NCBI RefSeq assembly: GCF_013342145.1
Contig: NZ_JABUQZ010000001.1
Location: 3,100,001 to 3,164,000 of the forward strand
Reading direction: 5' to 3'
Origin: Haloterrigena gelatinilytica
GTDB taxonomy: Archaea; Halobacteriota; Halobacteria; Halobacteriales; Natrialbaceae
DNA: 64,000 bases
The position numbers and the translations under genes were made by a program. Shown piece after piece: positions 8,937 through 16,281 of this stretch; positions within the stretch are counted from its first letter, which is position 1; each line of letters opens with the position of its first letter. The notes under the pieces were generated by a model. That model was given only the letters and a program-made list of their open reading frames with translations. It was not told the origin of the DNA and searched no databases.

Positions 8937-11123
8937 TTACAGGTAGTCGATGCTCGGCGGCAGCTCGAGCTTCATGCCCTTGCGCTCGCGGATCTCCATG
9001 ATCTTGTCGCGCTGGAGGGAGTCGGACATGACCTCGAAGCCGGCGTTCTCGGTGTTCCAGGAGGCACGACCCTCGGTCGCGGAGCGGATGTCGGACGCGA
9101 AGCCGATCATCTCGCCGACGGGCGCGATACCCTCGACGACCATGAGGTCCCCTTCCTGGTACATGTCGTCGACGCGGCCACGACGACCCTGGATCTCGCC
9201 GGAAGCGGCGCCCATGTGGTCGTTGGGCACGTCGATGCGGACGTCCTGCATCGGCTCGAGCATCTTGATCTTCCCGTCGATCAGGGCCTTATGGACGGCC
9301 TCGCGGGTCGCCGGGATGACCTGTGCCGGACCGCGGTGGATGGTGTCCTCGTGGAGCCGGGCGTCGTGGAGGCGGATGAGCGTCCCCTGGACCGGCTCGT
9401 TGGCCAGCGGACCGTTGTCGAGGGCCTCCTCGAGACCCTCGACGACGAGTTCCATCGTCTCGTTCAGGTGCTGGATACCCTTCGTGTCGTCGATGAGGAT
9501 GTTCGTCCCGTGGATGTGCTCGACGTTCTGGGACGTGTCCTTGTCCATGCCGGCTTCCTGCAGGGCCTCGCGGCGTTCCTGCTCGGGCATGTCCATCGAG
9601 GCCTCGCCGAGCTTGATGGTGTCGACGAGTTCGTCCGTCATCGGCTCGATGGAGATGTAGAAGCGGTTGTGGCGGTTCGGCGAGATGCCCTCGACCTCGT
9701 CGCTGGGGTTCTGGGGCTGCTCGCGGTAGACGACGATCGGCTCACCGGTGTTGACCGGAATGCCCTGGTTCTTCTCGATACGCTGGGTGATGACCTCGAG
9801 GTGGAGCTCACCCTGTCCGGAGATCAGGTGTTCGCCGGTGTCCTCGTTGATGTTGATCTGGATCGTCGGGTCCTCCTTGGAGACCTGTCGAAGCGTCTCG
9901 ATCAGCTTCGGCAGGTCGTCCATGTTCTGGGCCTCGACGGACTTCGTAATGACCGGCTCGGAGATGTGCTCGATCGACTCGAACGGCGTCATCTCGACGC
10001 TCGAGACGGTCGAGCCGGCGATGGCGTCCTTGAGCCCGGTGACGGCGGCGATGTTCCCCGCCGGAACCTCTTCGACTTCCTCGCGCTCGCCACCCATGTA
10101 GATGCCGACGGACTGGACGCGGTTCTTGCCCGCCGTCCCGGAGACGTACAGCTCCTGGCCCTTCTCGAGGGAGCCCGAGAAGACGCGGCCGGAGGCGATC
10201 TCGCCGGCGTGGGGGTCCATCGAGATGTCGGTGACCATGAAGACGACCTCGCCGTCCTCGTTGACGAGGCGCATCTGCTCGGCGAGTTCGGACTCGTCGT
10301 CGCCGCGCCAGATGCGCGGGATACGACGCGGCTGCGCGTCGACCGGGTTCGGGAAGTGCTCACAGACCATGTCGAGCACGACGTCCGACAGCGGCGTCCG
10401 CTCGTGGAGCTCCTGGCGCTTGTCGTTGCGCTCGAGTTCCATGATCTCGCCGAAGTCCATCCCGGTGCGCTGCATCGAGGGCATCGAAACGCCCCACTTG
10501 TAGAGCGCGGATCCGAACCCGACGGTGCCGTCCTCGACGGAGACGGTCCAGTCGTCGATGTCGTCCATGTCCTGGGTCATCCCGCGGATGAGCTCGTTGA
10601 CGTCGTGGATGACCGACAGCAGACGCTGCTGCATCTCTTCGGGACCCTCCTGCAGTTCGGAGATCAGGCGGTCGACCTTGTTGATGAACAGGGTCGGCTT
10701 GACGCCCTCGCGAAGGGCCTGTCGCAGCACCGTCTCGGTCTGGGGCATGGCCCCTTCGACGGCGTCGACGACGACCAGCGCACCGTCGACGGCGCGCATC
10801 GCGCGGGTGACGTCGCCACCGAAGTCGACGTGGCCCGGCGTGTCGATGAGGTTGATGAGGTGGTTGGTCCCCTCGTACTCGTGGGTCATCGAAACGTTCG
10901 CCGCGTCGATGGTGATCCCGCGTTCCTGCTCGTCTTCCTCCGTGTCCATCGCGAGCTGTTCGCCGGCAGTCTCGTCGGAGATCATGCCTGCACCCGCGAG
11001 GAGGTTGTCAGAAAGCGTCGTTTTCCCGTGGTCGACGTGAGCGGCGATGGCGATGTTCCGGATGTTCTCCGGTTCGTCCATCAACCGTTCACACTCTTGG
11101 ACGATCTTCTTGCGTCGGCCCAT
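8937..11123 (-). CDS. fusA: Translation elongation factor EF-2
   Basis: A 728-residue archaeal EF-2, the GTPase that moves tRNAs and mRNA through the ribosome after peptide bond formation. G1 is [12 protein letters not shown] (residues 28-39), G3 [10 protein letters not shown] (94-103) and G4 NKVDRL (149-153). Domain IV contains TIHRGPAQV, whose His596 is the expected diphthamide site. Length and ends ([10 protein letters not shown] to PPSIDYL) are normal. It normally follows rps7 directly in haloarchaea; here about 7 kb separates them and the gene seems to have its own promoter (weak TATA at 11149-11156, 29 bases before the ATG). Confidence 0.99.
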   Translation of the reverse strand: MGRRKKIVQECERLMDEPENIRNIAIAAHVDHGKTTLSDNLLAGAGMISDETAGEQLAMDTEEDEQERGITIDAANVSMTHEYEGTNHLINLIDTPGHVDFGGDVTRAMRAVDGALVVVDAVEGAMPQTETVLRQALREGVKPTLFINKVDRLISELQEGPEEMQQRLLSVIHDVNELIRGMTQDMDDIDDWTVSVEDGTVGFGSALYKWGVSMPSMQRTGMDFGEIMELERNDKRQELHERTPLSDVVLDMVCEHFPNPVDAQPRRIPRIWRGDDESELAEQMRLVNEDGEVVFMVTDISMDPHAGEIASGRVFSGSLEKGQELYVSGTAGKNRVQSVGIYMGGEREEVEEVPAGNIAAVTGLKDAIAGSTVSSVEMTPFESIEHISEPVITKSVEAQNMDDLPKLIETLRQVSKEDPTIQININEDTGEHLISGQGELHLEVITQRIEKNQGIPVNTGEPIVVYREQPQNPSDEVEGISPNRHNRFYISIEPMTDELVDTIKLGEASMDMPEQERREALQEAGMDKDTSQNVEHIHGTNILIDDTKGIQHLNETMELVVEGLEEALDNGPLANEPVQGTLIRLHDARLHEDTIHRGPAQVIPATREAVHKALIDGKIKMLEPMQDVRIDVPNDHMGAASGEIQGRRGRVDDMYQEGDLMVVEGIAPVGEMIGFASDIRSATEGRASWNTENAGFEVMSDSLQRDKIMEIRERKGMKLELPPSIDYL

Positions 11124-11460
11124 ATACCCCCCATTACCGCCAGCGGGGTCAAAAGGGTAGTGTTTCGTCGCCGCCGGAATTCGTCGCGTTTCCCGGTTCC
11201 AACGGTGGAATATCCAATTTGAGTGAGTGAATCCCTCGCATAATTTGGTCGCCGTCGACCGGCCCGTCTACCGCCGAACCCCTCGTTCTACGCAACGATC
11301 GTCAGCGAACCGTCTGATCCCGCCTACTCGTCCCCGCGAACCTGCCCGATTCCAAACCGGTTCGGGGCCGCAGCCGCGCGCTGCGTGGCACGCCAGGGTC
11401 GTCCGCCGCACGCGAACGCACAAAAGAGTCAAATCCTTCGACCCCTTGCTATCCGTACAC
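11124..11460. other. Divergent promoter interval between EF-2 and HExxH protein
   Basis: These 337 bases separate two divergent genes. A weak TATA-like stretch for EF-2 lies at 11149-11156 on the minus strand. The ORF upstream of 11461 on the plus strand is Arg/Pro-rich and is not taken as part of the next gene. No RNA gene or repeat is seen. Confidence 0.4.
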
Positions 11461-12231
11461 ATGAATATACGCGTACAGGGACCGGGACCGACTTCTCCAT
11501 TCCTCAGCGCCCGCGACCTCTTCGAGACCGAGCACGACCTCTCGCTGCCGGTCGACGTCCGGCTCCGGGACGACCCCGACGAACGCACCTGGGCCGGTCA
11601 CTACGACGATCGCCACGTTCTGAACATCTCGAGACAGGCCGCCTCGAGCGCCATGGCCCGCGAACTGGCCCTCCACGAGTTCGCCCACATGGCCCGACAC
11701 GAACAGAAACACCCCTCGCACACCCAGTCGACCGAGGAAGTGCTCTTCCTCGCGCTGGCCGGCAAGAGCGTCGAGCGGCGGAAGCTCTCCCACTGTTACC
11801 AGATCGCCAATCACATGAAAGACATCTACGCCGACGACATCACGCTCGCGGTCGGCCCCGGCGAGAAACTCCTCTCCTTTCTCGAGTCGAGCCTCGCGAT
11901 GGCCGTCGCCGACCGTCCCGAAACTCCGTCGCGGCCCGGTTTCGAGCGCCTCTCGGCGAGTTCGGATCCCGAGATCACGGCCGTCAACGCCGCGTTCGCG
12001 CTGGCGCTGGCCGAACGCCACGACTTAGTCGCCGACGACCACCGGCTGTACGACCTCGCACACGCCGCCGCGATGGACGCCCCCGACGTCGATTTCGAGG
12101 GCTTCAAACGCCGCTTTCGGGAACTCGCCCGCGACCCGGATCCGAGTACCTACCGCCAGGTTCTCGTCGATGCCACTCGCTCGTACGTCAGTAGCCCGGA
12201 GTCGCGAGCGGACGGTCCGGCGGCGGACTGA
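11461..12231 (+). CDS. DUF5781-like protein with HExxH motif
   Basis: A 256-residue soluble protein that I recall as a haloarchaeal conserved family (DUF5781); the name is from memory. It carries LALHEFAHMARHEQKHPSH around residues 72-90, an HExxH motif followed by further His residues, as in zinc-dependent peptidases. The rest is helical and acidic with no signal peptide, so it would act in the cytoplasm. The start at MNIRVQGPGPTSPF is chosen because the upstream frame is low-complexity Arg-rich sequence. It is divergent from EF-2. Enzyme activity is untested inference. Confidence 0.75.
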   Translation: MNIRVQGPGPTSPFLSARDLFETEHDLSLPVDVRLRDDPDERTWAGHYDDRHVLNISRQAASSAMARELALHEFAHMARHEQKHPSHTQSTEEVLFLALAGKSVERRKLSHCYQIANHMKDIYADDITLAVGPGEKLLSFLESSLAMAVADRPETPSRPGFERLSASSDPEITAVNAAFALALAERHDLVADDHRLYDLAHAAAMDAPDVDFEGFKRRFRELARDPDPSTYRQVLVDATRSYVSSPESRADGPAAD

Positions 12232-12321
12232 CCGACACCGACGCCCCGGCCGTAAAACCGGTAGCCGGTAGGGAGGCCGGTTCGGGCCGATTCCTCGCAC
12301 GTCCAGCTTCGCTTCAACCCG

Positions 12322-12334
12322 AACATTTAATGTT
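12322..12334. promoter_or_regulatory. Palindrome/TATA before DUF7504-like gene
   Basis: AACATT-T-AATGTT is a perfect dyad containing a TTTAA core, 30-42 bases before the ATG at 12364. It may combine the TATA box with a repressor site. A second AT stretch, ACATATATTG, abuts the start codon. Confidence 0.4.
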
Positions 12335-12363
12335 TGATCCCGCTAACGGTCTAACATATATTG

Positions 12364-13089
12364 ATGTTTTCGCGCAAGGGCTGGGGTAGCGGGTCCGGGG
12401 ACGAGCAGTTCACGGCGGAGCTATCGCAGCTGAAACGCCGGGGAGCGAGCGTGCTCGTTGTCGGAGCCGTCCGAACGGAACAGCGCCAGGAGGTCAGTCG
12501 ACGCCTGCTGGGGCAGACAACGTCCCAGCCGCGCCGACGCGTCCTCGTCTCGACGACCGGCGAAAGCCACACCATGTCTCACCTCGCCGACGGCGACGAC
12601 GCCGAGTCAGCGACGACCGCACTCGTCAACTACGAGACGCAGTCTCGGGGTGCTGCCGCCGCTAATAACGACTCGCAGTCGATGGAATCCGTCTCCGTGC
12701 AGTCCGACGACTCCCCGACGACCGCCGCCACGCTCGCCGACCTCGGGATCGCCGTCTCCGACGCCATCGAGGAGTTCGAACGCGACGCCACCAGCCTCGC
12801 ACCGGGTGAGCTCCGCATCGCCGTCGACTCGCTCGTTCCGCTCCTCGAGGAGTACGGCGCCGAACGCGTCTTCAAATTCGCTCACCTGACCAACGGCCGC
12901 ACCCGAGACGCCGACGGCATGATCCACTATCATCTCCCGCTGGACCGCGACTCCGACGTCGTTTCGGTCCTGACGCCGGTGTTCGATATCGTCATCGAAC
13001 TCCGCGATCGAAACGGCCTCTTCCAGGAACGTTGGACGATCAACGACGGCGACTACAGCTCCGGCTGGCTCTCGATCGGACAGTCGTAA
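12364..13089 (+). CDS. DUF7504-like conserved haloarchaeal protein
   Basis: A 241-residue protein of unknown function. The N-terminal 80 residues (LKRRGASVLVVGAV, later RRRVLVSTTGE) look like the alternating strands and helices of a Rossmann or degenerate P-loop fold without a Walker A. An acidic Ser/Thr-rich linker follows, and the C-terminal 110 residues (ELRIAVDSLVPLLEEYG, then HYHLPLDRDSDVVSVL) form a second domain. I recall such proteins under DUF7504, often near HalX regulators; that is from memory. A TTG at 12361 precedes the ATG chosen. It lies 78 bases upstream of CHAT1 on the same strand and may be co-transcribed with it. Confidence 0.7.
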   Translation: MFSRKGWGSGSGDEQFTAELSQLKRRGASVLVVGAVRTEQRQEVSRRLLGQTTSQPRRRVLVSTTGESHTMSHLADGDDAESATTALVNYETQSRGAAAANNDSQSMESVSVQSDDSPTTAATLADLGIAVSDAIEEFERDATSLAPGELRIAVDSLVPLLEEYGAERVFKFAHLTNGRTRDADGMIHYHLPLDRDSDVVSVLTPVFDIVIELRDRNGLFQERWTINDGDYSSGWLSIGQS

Positions 13090-13167
13090 CGCCTATCGAC
13101 CGCTCGAGCGTCACGTCCATTATCTCCCGGACGATCAGCCATAGTCCCCCTCTCACTTGCCGATGCT

Positions 13168-15237
13168 ATGAAACCGAAATTCGAACCCCTCGACGACGGC
13201 CTCGAAATTATCGATCCGATCGAACGTCACCGGTATCGGCTGACGACTCACGAGCGAGTAGACCCGGTGCCGATAAGCACTGATGAGATTCCGTTTCCAG
13301 TTGATTCGACTGCTGAGATTTCGACTGAAACGATAACGCTCCCGTCAAGCGACCTTCTTTATATTCGGGATCAGGATGGGTTGATGATCACCGAAGTTCA
13401 GCCGGACGAACAAGCTTCATTACCGGAAGATCAGTATATCATAGACTTGTCCGGGCCTATGAAGATATACGCGTACGTCGATTCGACAGTTAATGTTTAT
13501 TCAGACAGCGAGCACACCTACATTTCCTTTGACGATTTAACGGCGGTTACTATCGGAGCGAGATCTTTCCATACGAGACCCGCAGAAACAATCGTAACAA
13601 CGTCTGATCCGAGCGACGTAATGCGTGCAGTCACAGCGTTCGGGTCCGCCCTGAAGACGACAACCCCAGAGCGATCGTACCCGACGCTACGAGGCCATCC
13701 ACCAAAAATCGAAATTGGAGAGGAGTTCAAAGCCCCTCACCGGTTAGAAGACCGTAATCCAACTGTTCGGATCGAAATACCGCCGACACTACGCCATATA
13801 TTCGTTATCTCCTCACTCGCGTACTATCTTGGCGCGGAGGTTATCCCTGGAAAGAGAGCACGAATCCTCACTGACGATGGTAAGTCACATCCATTAGATG
13901 ACAAAAATTTCGAGGAAAGCGTTGAACGAGTGCTTAAGAAGCTGTTCTTTTTAGATTGTATTGTCCGAACAGAAGGCTCAACGCCGTTACCGCTATACGA
14001 ACGACAGAAAGTCGAACAGAAACTGGACTTCGATATCGCACACGTATATAGTCAGCCACTTTCTCAACAACTTAAGACCTATCTCGAAGTGCCATTTGAA
14101 ACGATAGAGTCATGTCTTCCGGAGTGGAGATTGAGCGTTCATATTGAACCCACCACAGAAATTATTGAATTTCTTCCCTTCATCGCTAATGACCTTGCAA
14201 TAGTCAAAATACAAAATGAAGACGAGCGATTAACGCCCTCATCAAAAGGACAGAGTGAAGCGATCGAAGAATTCGTACGGGGTGGTGTCGATCAGCCGTC
14301 GGTTAAGATTCGAAGCTCAGAGACTCATAGTGGGGGTGAATGGCAATCATCGACACCGACGGTACGCCAGACGTGGAAACTAGGCGGAAATTCTGCCGTT
14401 AAAAGCACGACACCGCTCTCTGCATACCAGAATAATATCGGTCGGAGTCCGCGGGAGGACCCAATTGAAATTAAAGTTGTTTGTAATGATCCGAGTATGC
14501 GTGAGGAATTGGAGAACGTCAATGGTGTCTACGGTACTCGCAAGGAGCTACCATTCGATGTTACTATTTACTACGATCTATCAATAGAAGACCTTGAATT
14601 TATATTAGCAAGTAAAAGTGATTTTCTCCACTATATTGGTCATATCGATGGAGACGGATTCCAGTGCTCCGACGGTAAATTAGACGGTGCATCGATCGAC
14701 TCTGTAGGAATGAAGGCGTTCCTACTTAATGCGTGTCAATCATACGAACAGGGATTACACTTAGTCAACTCCGGAAGTATCGGCGGAATAGTCACCTTTG
14801 ATGAAATCGTTAATACCGGTGCAGTTAGTGTCGGTAGTATAATTGCACGACTCTTGAATCGAGGCTACCCCCTTCACGCTGCGTTAGATGTTGCACGACA
14901 CAAAAACGTGATCGGCAACCAATACCGGCTCGTTGGAAACGGGAAGACGACAATAACTCAATCAAAAACGGGAGGCCCTACCGTATGTTCAATAGACCGG
15001 TCGAAAAAAGAAACTCGTGTTACTATAAACACGTATACGACTTCGTGGGCAGGGAACGGGAGTATCTTCACACCCCACATAAATTCGGTAGACAAATATT
15101 ACTTGAGTCCGAGAGAAACAGATCAAATTACAGTATCTGATGGGGAATTAGCGGACTATCTTGCTAGAGAGCAAATACCAGTTATAACTAAGACTGGCGT
15201 TCGATGGAGCAAAAATCTCGCTGAAGAGTTATTCTAG
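13168..15237 (+). CDS. CHAT-domain (caspase-like) putative protease, copy 1
   Basis: A 689-residue protein. The last 230 residues carry a CHAT-type caspase fold: the His motif FLHYIGHIDGDG (His492) and, 31 residues on, the Cys motif FLLNACQSYEQG (Cys523), then GSIGGIVTF and a helix typical of CHAT ends. This predicts a cysteine endopeptidase. Residues 1-440 form an unfamiliar module, beta-rich at first (PLDDGLEIIDPIERHRYRL), then RSYPTLRGHPP and IEIPPTLRHIFVISSLAYYLGAEV. A variable Ser/Thr-rich stretch (about 355-425) could be a linker. GC is distinctly lower than in flanking genes. It is a close paralogue of the gene at 16282. Tail-to-tail, only 3 bases away, is a micropeptide gene. Substrate unknown. 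Confidence 0.8.
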   Translation: MKPKFEPLDDGLEIIDPIERHRYRLTTHERVDPVPISTDEIPFPVDSTAEISTETITLPSSDLLYIRDQDGLMITEVQPDEQASLPEDQYIIDLSGPMKIYAYVDSTVNVYSDSEHTYISFDDLTAVTIGARSFHTRPAETIVTTSDPSDVMRAVTAFGSALKTTTPERSYPTLRGHPPKIEIGEEFKAPHRLEDRNPTVRIEIPPTLRHIFVISSLAYYLGAEVIPGKRARILTDDGKSHPLDDKNFEESVERVLKKLFFLDCIVRTEGSTPLPLYERQKVEQKLDFDIAHVYSQPLSQQLKTYLEVPFETIESCLPEWRLSVHIEPTTEIIEFLPFIANDLAIVKIQNEDERLTPSSKGQSEAIEEFVRGGVDQPSVKIRSSETHSGGEWQSSTPTVRQTWKLGGNSAVKSTTPLSAYQNNIGRSPREDPIEIKVVCNDPSMREELENVNGVYGTRKELPFDVTIYYDLSIEDLEFILASKSDFLHYIGHIDGDGFQCSDGKLDGASIDSVGMKAFLLNACQSYEQGLHLVNSGSIGGIVTFDEIVNTGAVSVGSIIARLLNRGYPLHAALDVARHKNVIGNQYRLVGNGKTTITQSKTGGPTVCSIDRSKKETRVTINTYTTSWAGNGSIFTPHINSVDKYYLSPRETDQITVSDGELADYLAREQIPVITKTGVRWSKNLAEELF

Positions 15238-15240
15238 CGT

Positions 15241-15366
15241 CTACGGCCCGTGGTAGAATCCGCTAGAGGCGGCAGCGGAACCTGCTTGTGAAATCGCTAG
15301 CATGATGGTGAACAAAACGCCGATCATTCGTGGGTGGTTCTTCAGGTACTGGGTTAGGTCGTCCAT
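15241..15366 (-). CDS. 41-residue single-pass membrane micropeptide (DUF7503-like)
   Basis: Too short for most gene callers. The frame starts MDDLTQYLKNHPRMIGVLF, continues as one hydrophobic segment with the small-residue stretch SQAGSAAAS, and ends FYHGP before TAG. It predicts a short cytoplasmic N terminus, one membrane helix and a short external tail; a signal peptide is the alternative. I recall similar haloarchaeal peptides (pattern YLxNHPR-(I/M)-GxLF) under DUF7503. A TATA-like AT-rich box at 15396-15406 supports transcription. Its stop lies 3 bases from the CHAT1 stop, and the HalX gene lies 147 bases upstream on the same strand. Confidence 0.7.
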   Translation of the reverse strand: MDDLTQYLKNHPRMIGVLFTIMLAISQAGSAAASSGFYHGP

Positions 15367-15395
15367 GGTACACCTTAGACATATCCGCCTGGTAC

Positions 15396-15406
15396 CATAA
15401 ATTTAT
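15396..15406 (-). promoter_or_regulatory. TATA-like box of the micropeptide gene
   Basis: On the minus strand this reads as an ATAAATTTATGG-type sequence 30-40 bases before the micropeptide ATG, inside an AT-rich stretch (15393-15465) that stands out in this GC-rich chromosome. Confidence 0.4.
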
Positions 15407-15513
15407 TTTAATATATCAGATGAATAAATAATAGTGTTATTGATTAACATATCTGTTGGAAAATACCTAAGAGTTGACTATAACTACGAAAGCGCTACTA
15501 AGGCTAAAAGAGG

Positions 15514-16080
15514 TTACTCGAGCAACTGTCGAAGAGCCTGATCGAACTCATCGCTCGAGAGTTTGTCGCGAATCGCGGCTGCCCGTGCACGGGAGTTATA
15601 GAGTTCAGAAACGACGGACTGGTACCGGTCGCCGACGTCGAGTCCAGATTGAAGTTCGCTCTCGAGCAGCGCTCGTTCGGTCGAAAGACGGAAGAACTCG
15701 TCCATCGCCGTCTCGTAGGCTTGCTGGAGAAGCAGGCGTTCGATCGTCGACTGTAAGACTTCATCCGAGAGGGGCCGAACGAGGAGTTCGTCTGCACCGC
15801 GATCGACGGGGTCGTCGGTGGGAACGTCGTCAGCAAGCGCGAGTATCTGGGTGTTCGGAGCCCGTTGACGAAACGCATCGAGAACGCCACGCGCGTCCGG
15901 GGTCTCGAGTTCCCAATCGAGAATGAGAAGATCGTAGCTCTCGTCGATCTGATCGAGGATCGACCGATCGAAGTCGGCCTGTCGAACCGTTGCCGCGATT
16001 CGTGCCTGATCGGTACCCAGATCGGGAAGGGAAAGGGTAGGATGGACGACGAACAGTCGAGAGGTAGATTTCAGCAACAC
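15514..16080 (-). CDS. HalX-type response regulator with degenerate receiver
   Basis: About 188 residues: a receiver-like domain (1-115) followed by a HalX domain (about 120-185). The HalX part is recognised by YETAMDEFFRLSTERALLES and the Tyr-rich helix up to DQALRQLLE. In the receiver the phosphoacceptor strand LLILDWELE keeps its Asp, but the acidic pair after strand 1 is missing (LFVVHPTLS) and the conserved Lys is Arg (LLVRPLS). Phosphorylation may therefore be altered or lost. Start set at GTG 16080, fitting a leaderless transcript from the TATA at 16111-16118; TTG at 16092 is an alternative. It sits between the two CHAT genes, divergent from CHAT2. No kinase is adjacent. Confidence 0.8.
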   Translation of the reverse strand: MLLKSTSRLFVVHPTLSLPDLGTDQARIAATVRQADFDRSILDQIDESYDLLILDWELETPDARGVLDAFRQRAPNTQILALADDVPTDDPVDRGADELLVRPLSDEVLQSTIERLLLQQAYETAMDEFFRLSTERALLESELQSGLDVGDRYQSVVSELYNSRARAAAIRDKLSSDEFDQALRQLLE

Positions 16081-16110
16081 AGTACCTACCAATACTGGGA
16101 GGGCAGATAC

Positions 16111-16118
16111 TATTAAAT
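16111..16118 (-). promoter_or_regulatory. TATA box of the HalX gene
   Basis: On the minus strand the sequence reads ATTTAATA, centred about 26 bases before the TTG at 16092 and 35 before the GTG at 16080. Confidence 0.45.
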
Positions 16119-16281
16119 GTGATTAGGTACGAACGTGGACTCCGAGTACGTACTCGAATATATGAGTTAACAACCAGTGAAATATATAGAACAGCCGTAA
16201 CTTATACTGTATCTAGTCGATATCCAATTCGATACGGAAGATGGCGAGTTTCCGAGCATCTTTCACCAAACTTCACGACCG

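Noticed and set aside
8850-11222. 790-codon plus-strand ORF opposite EF-2
   Set aside because: It is the antisense shadow of EF-2: Val/Asp/Leu/Arg-rich composition with no domain, while the other strand encodes a complete EF-2.
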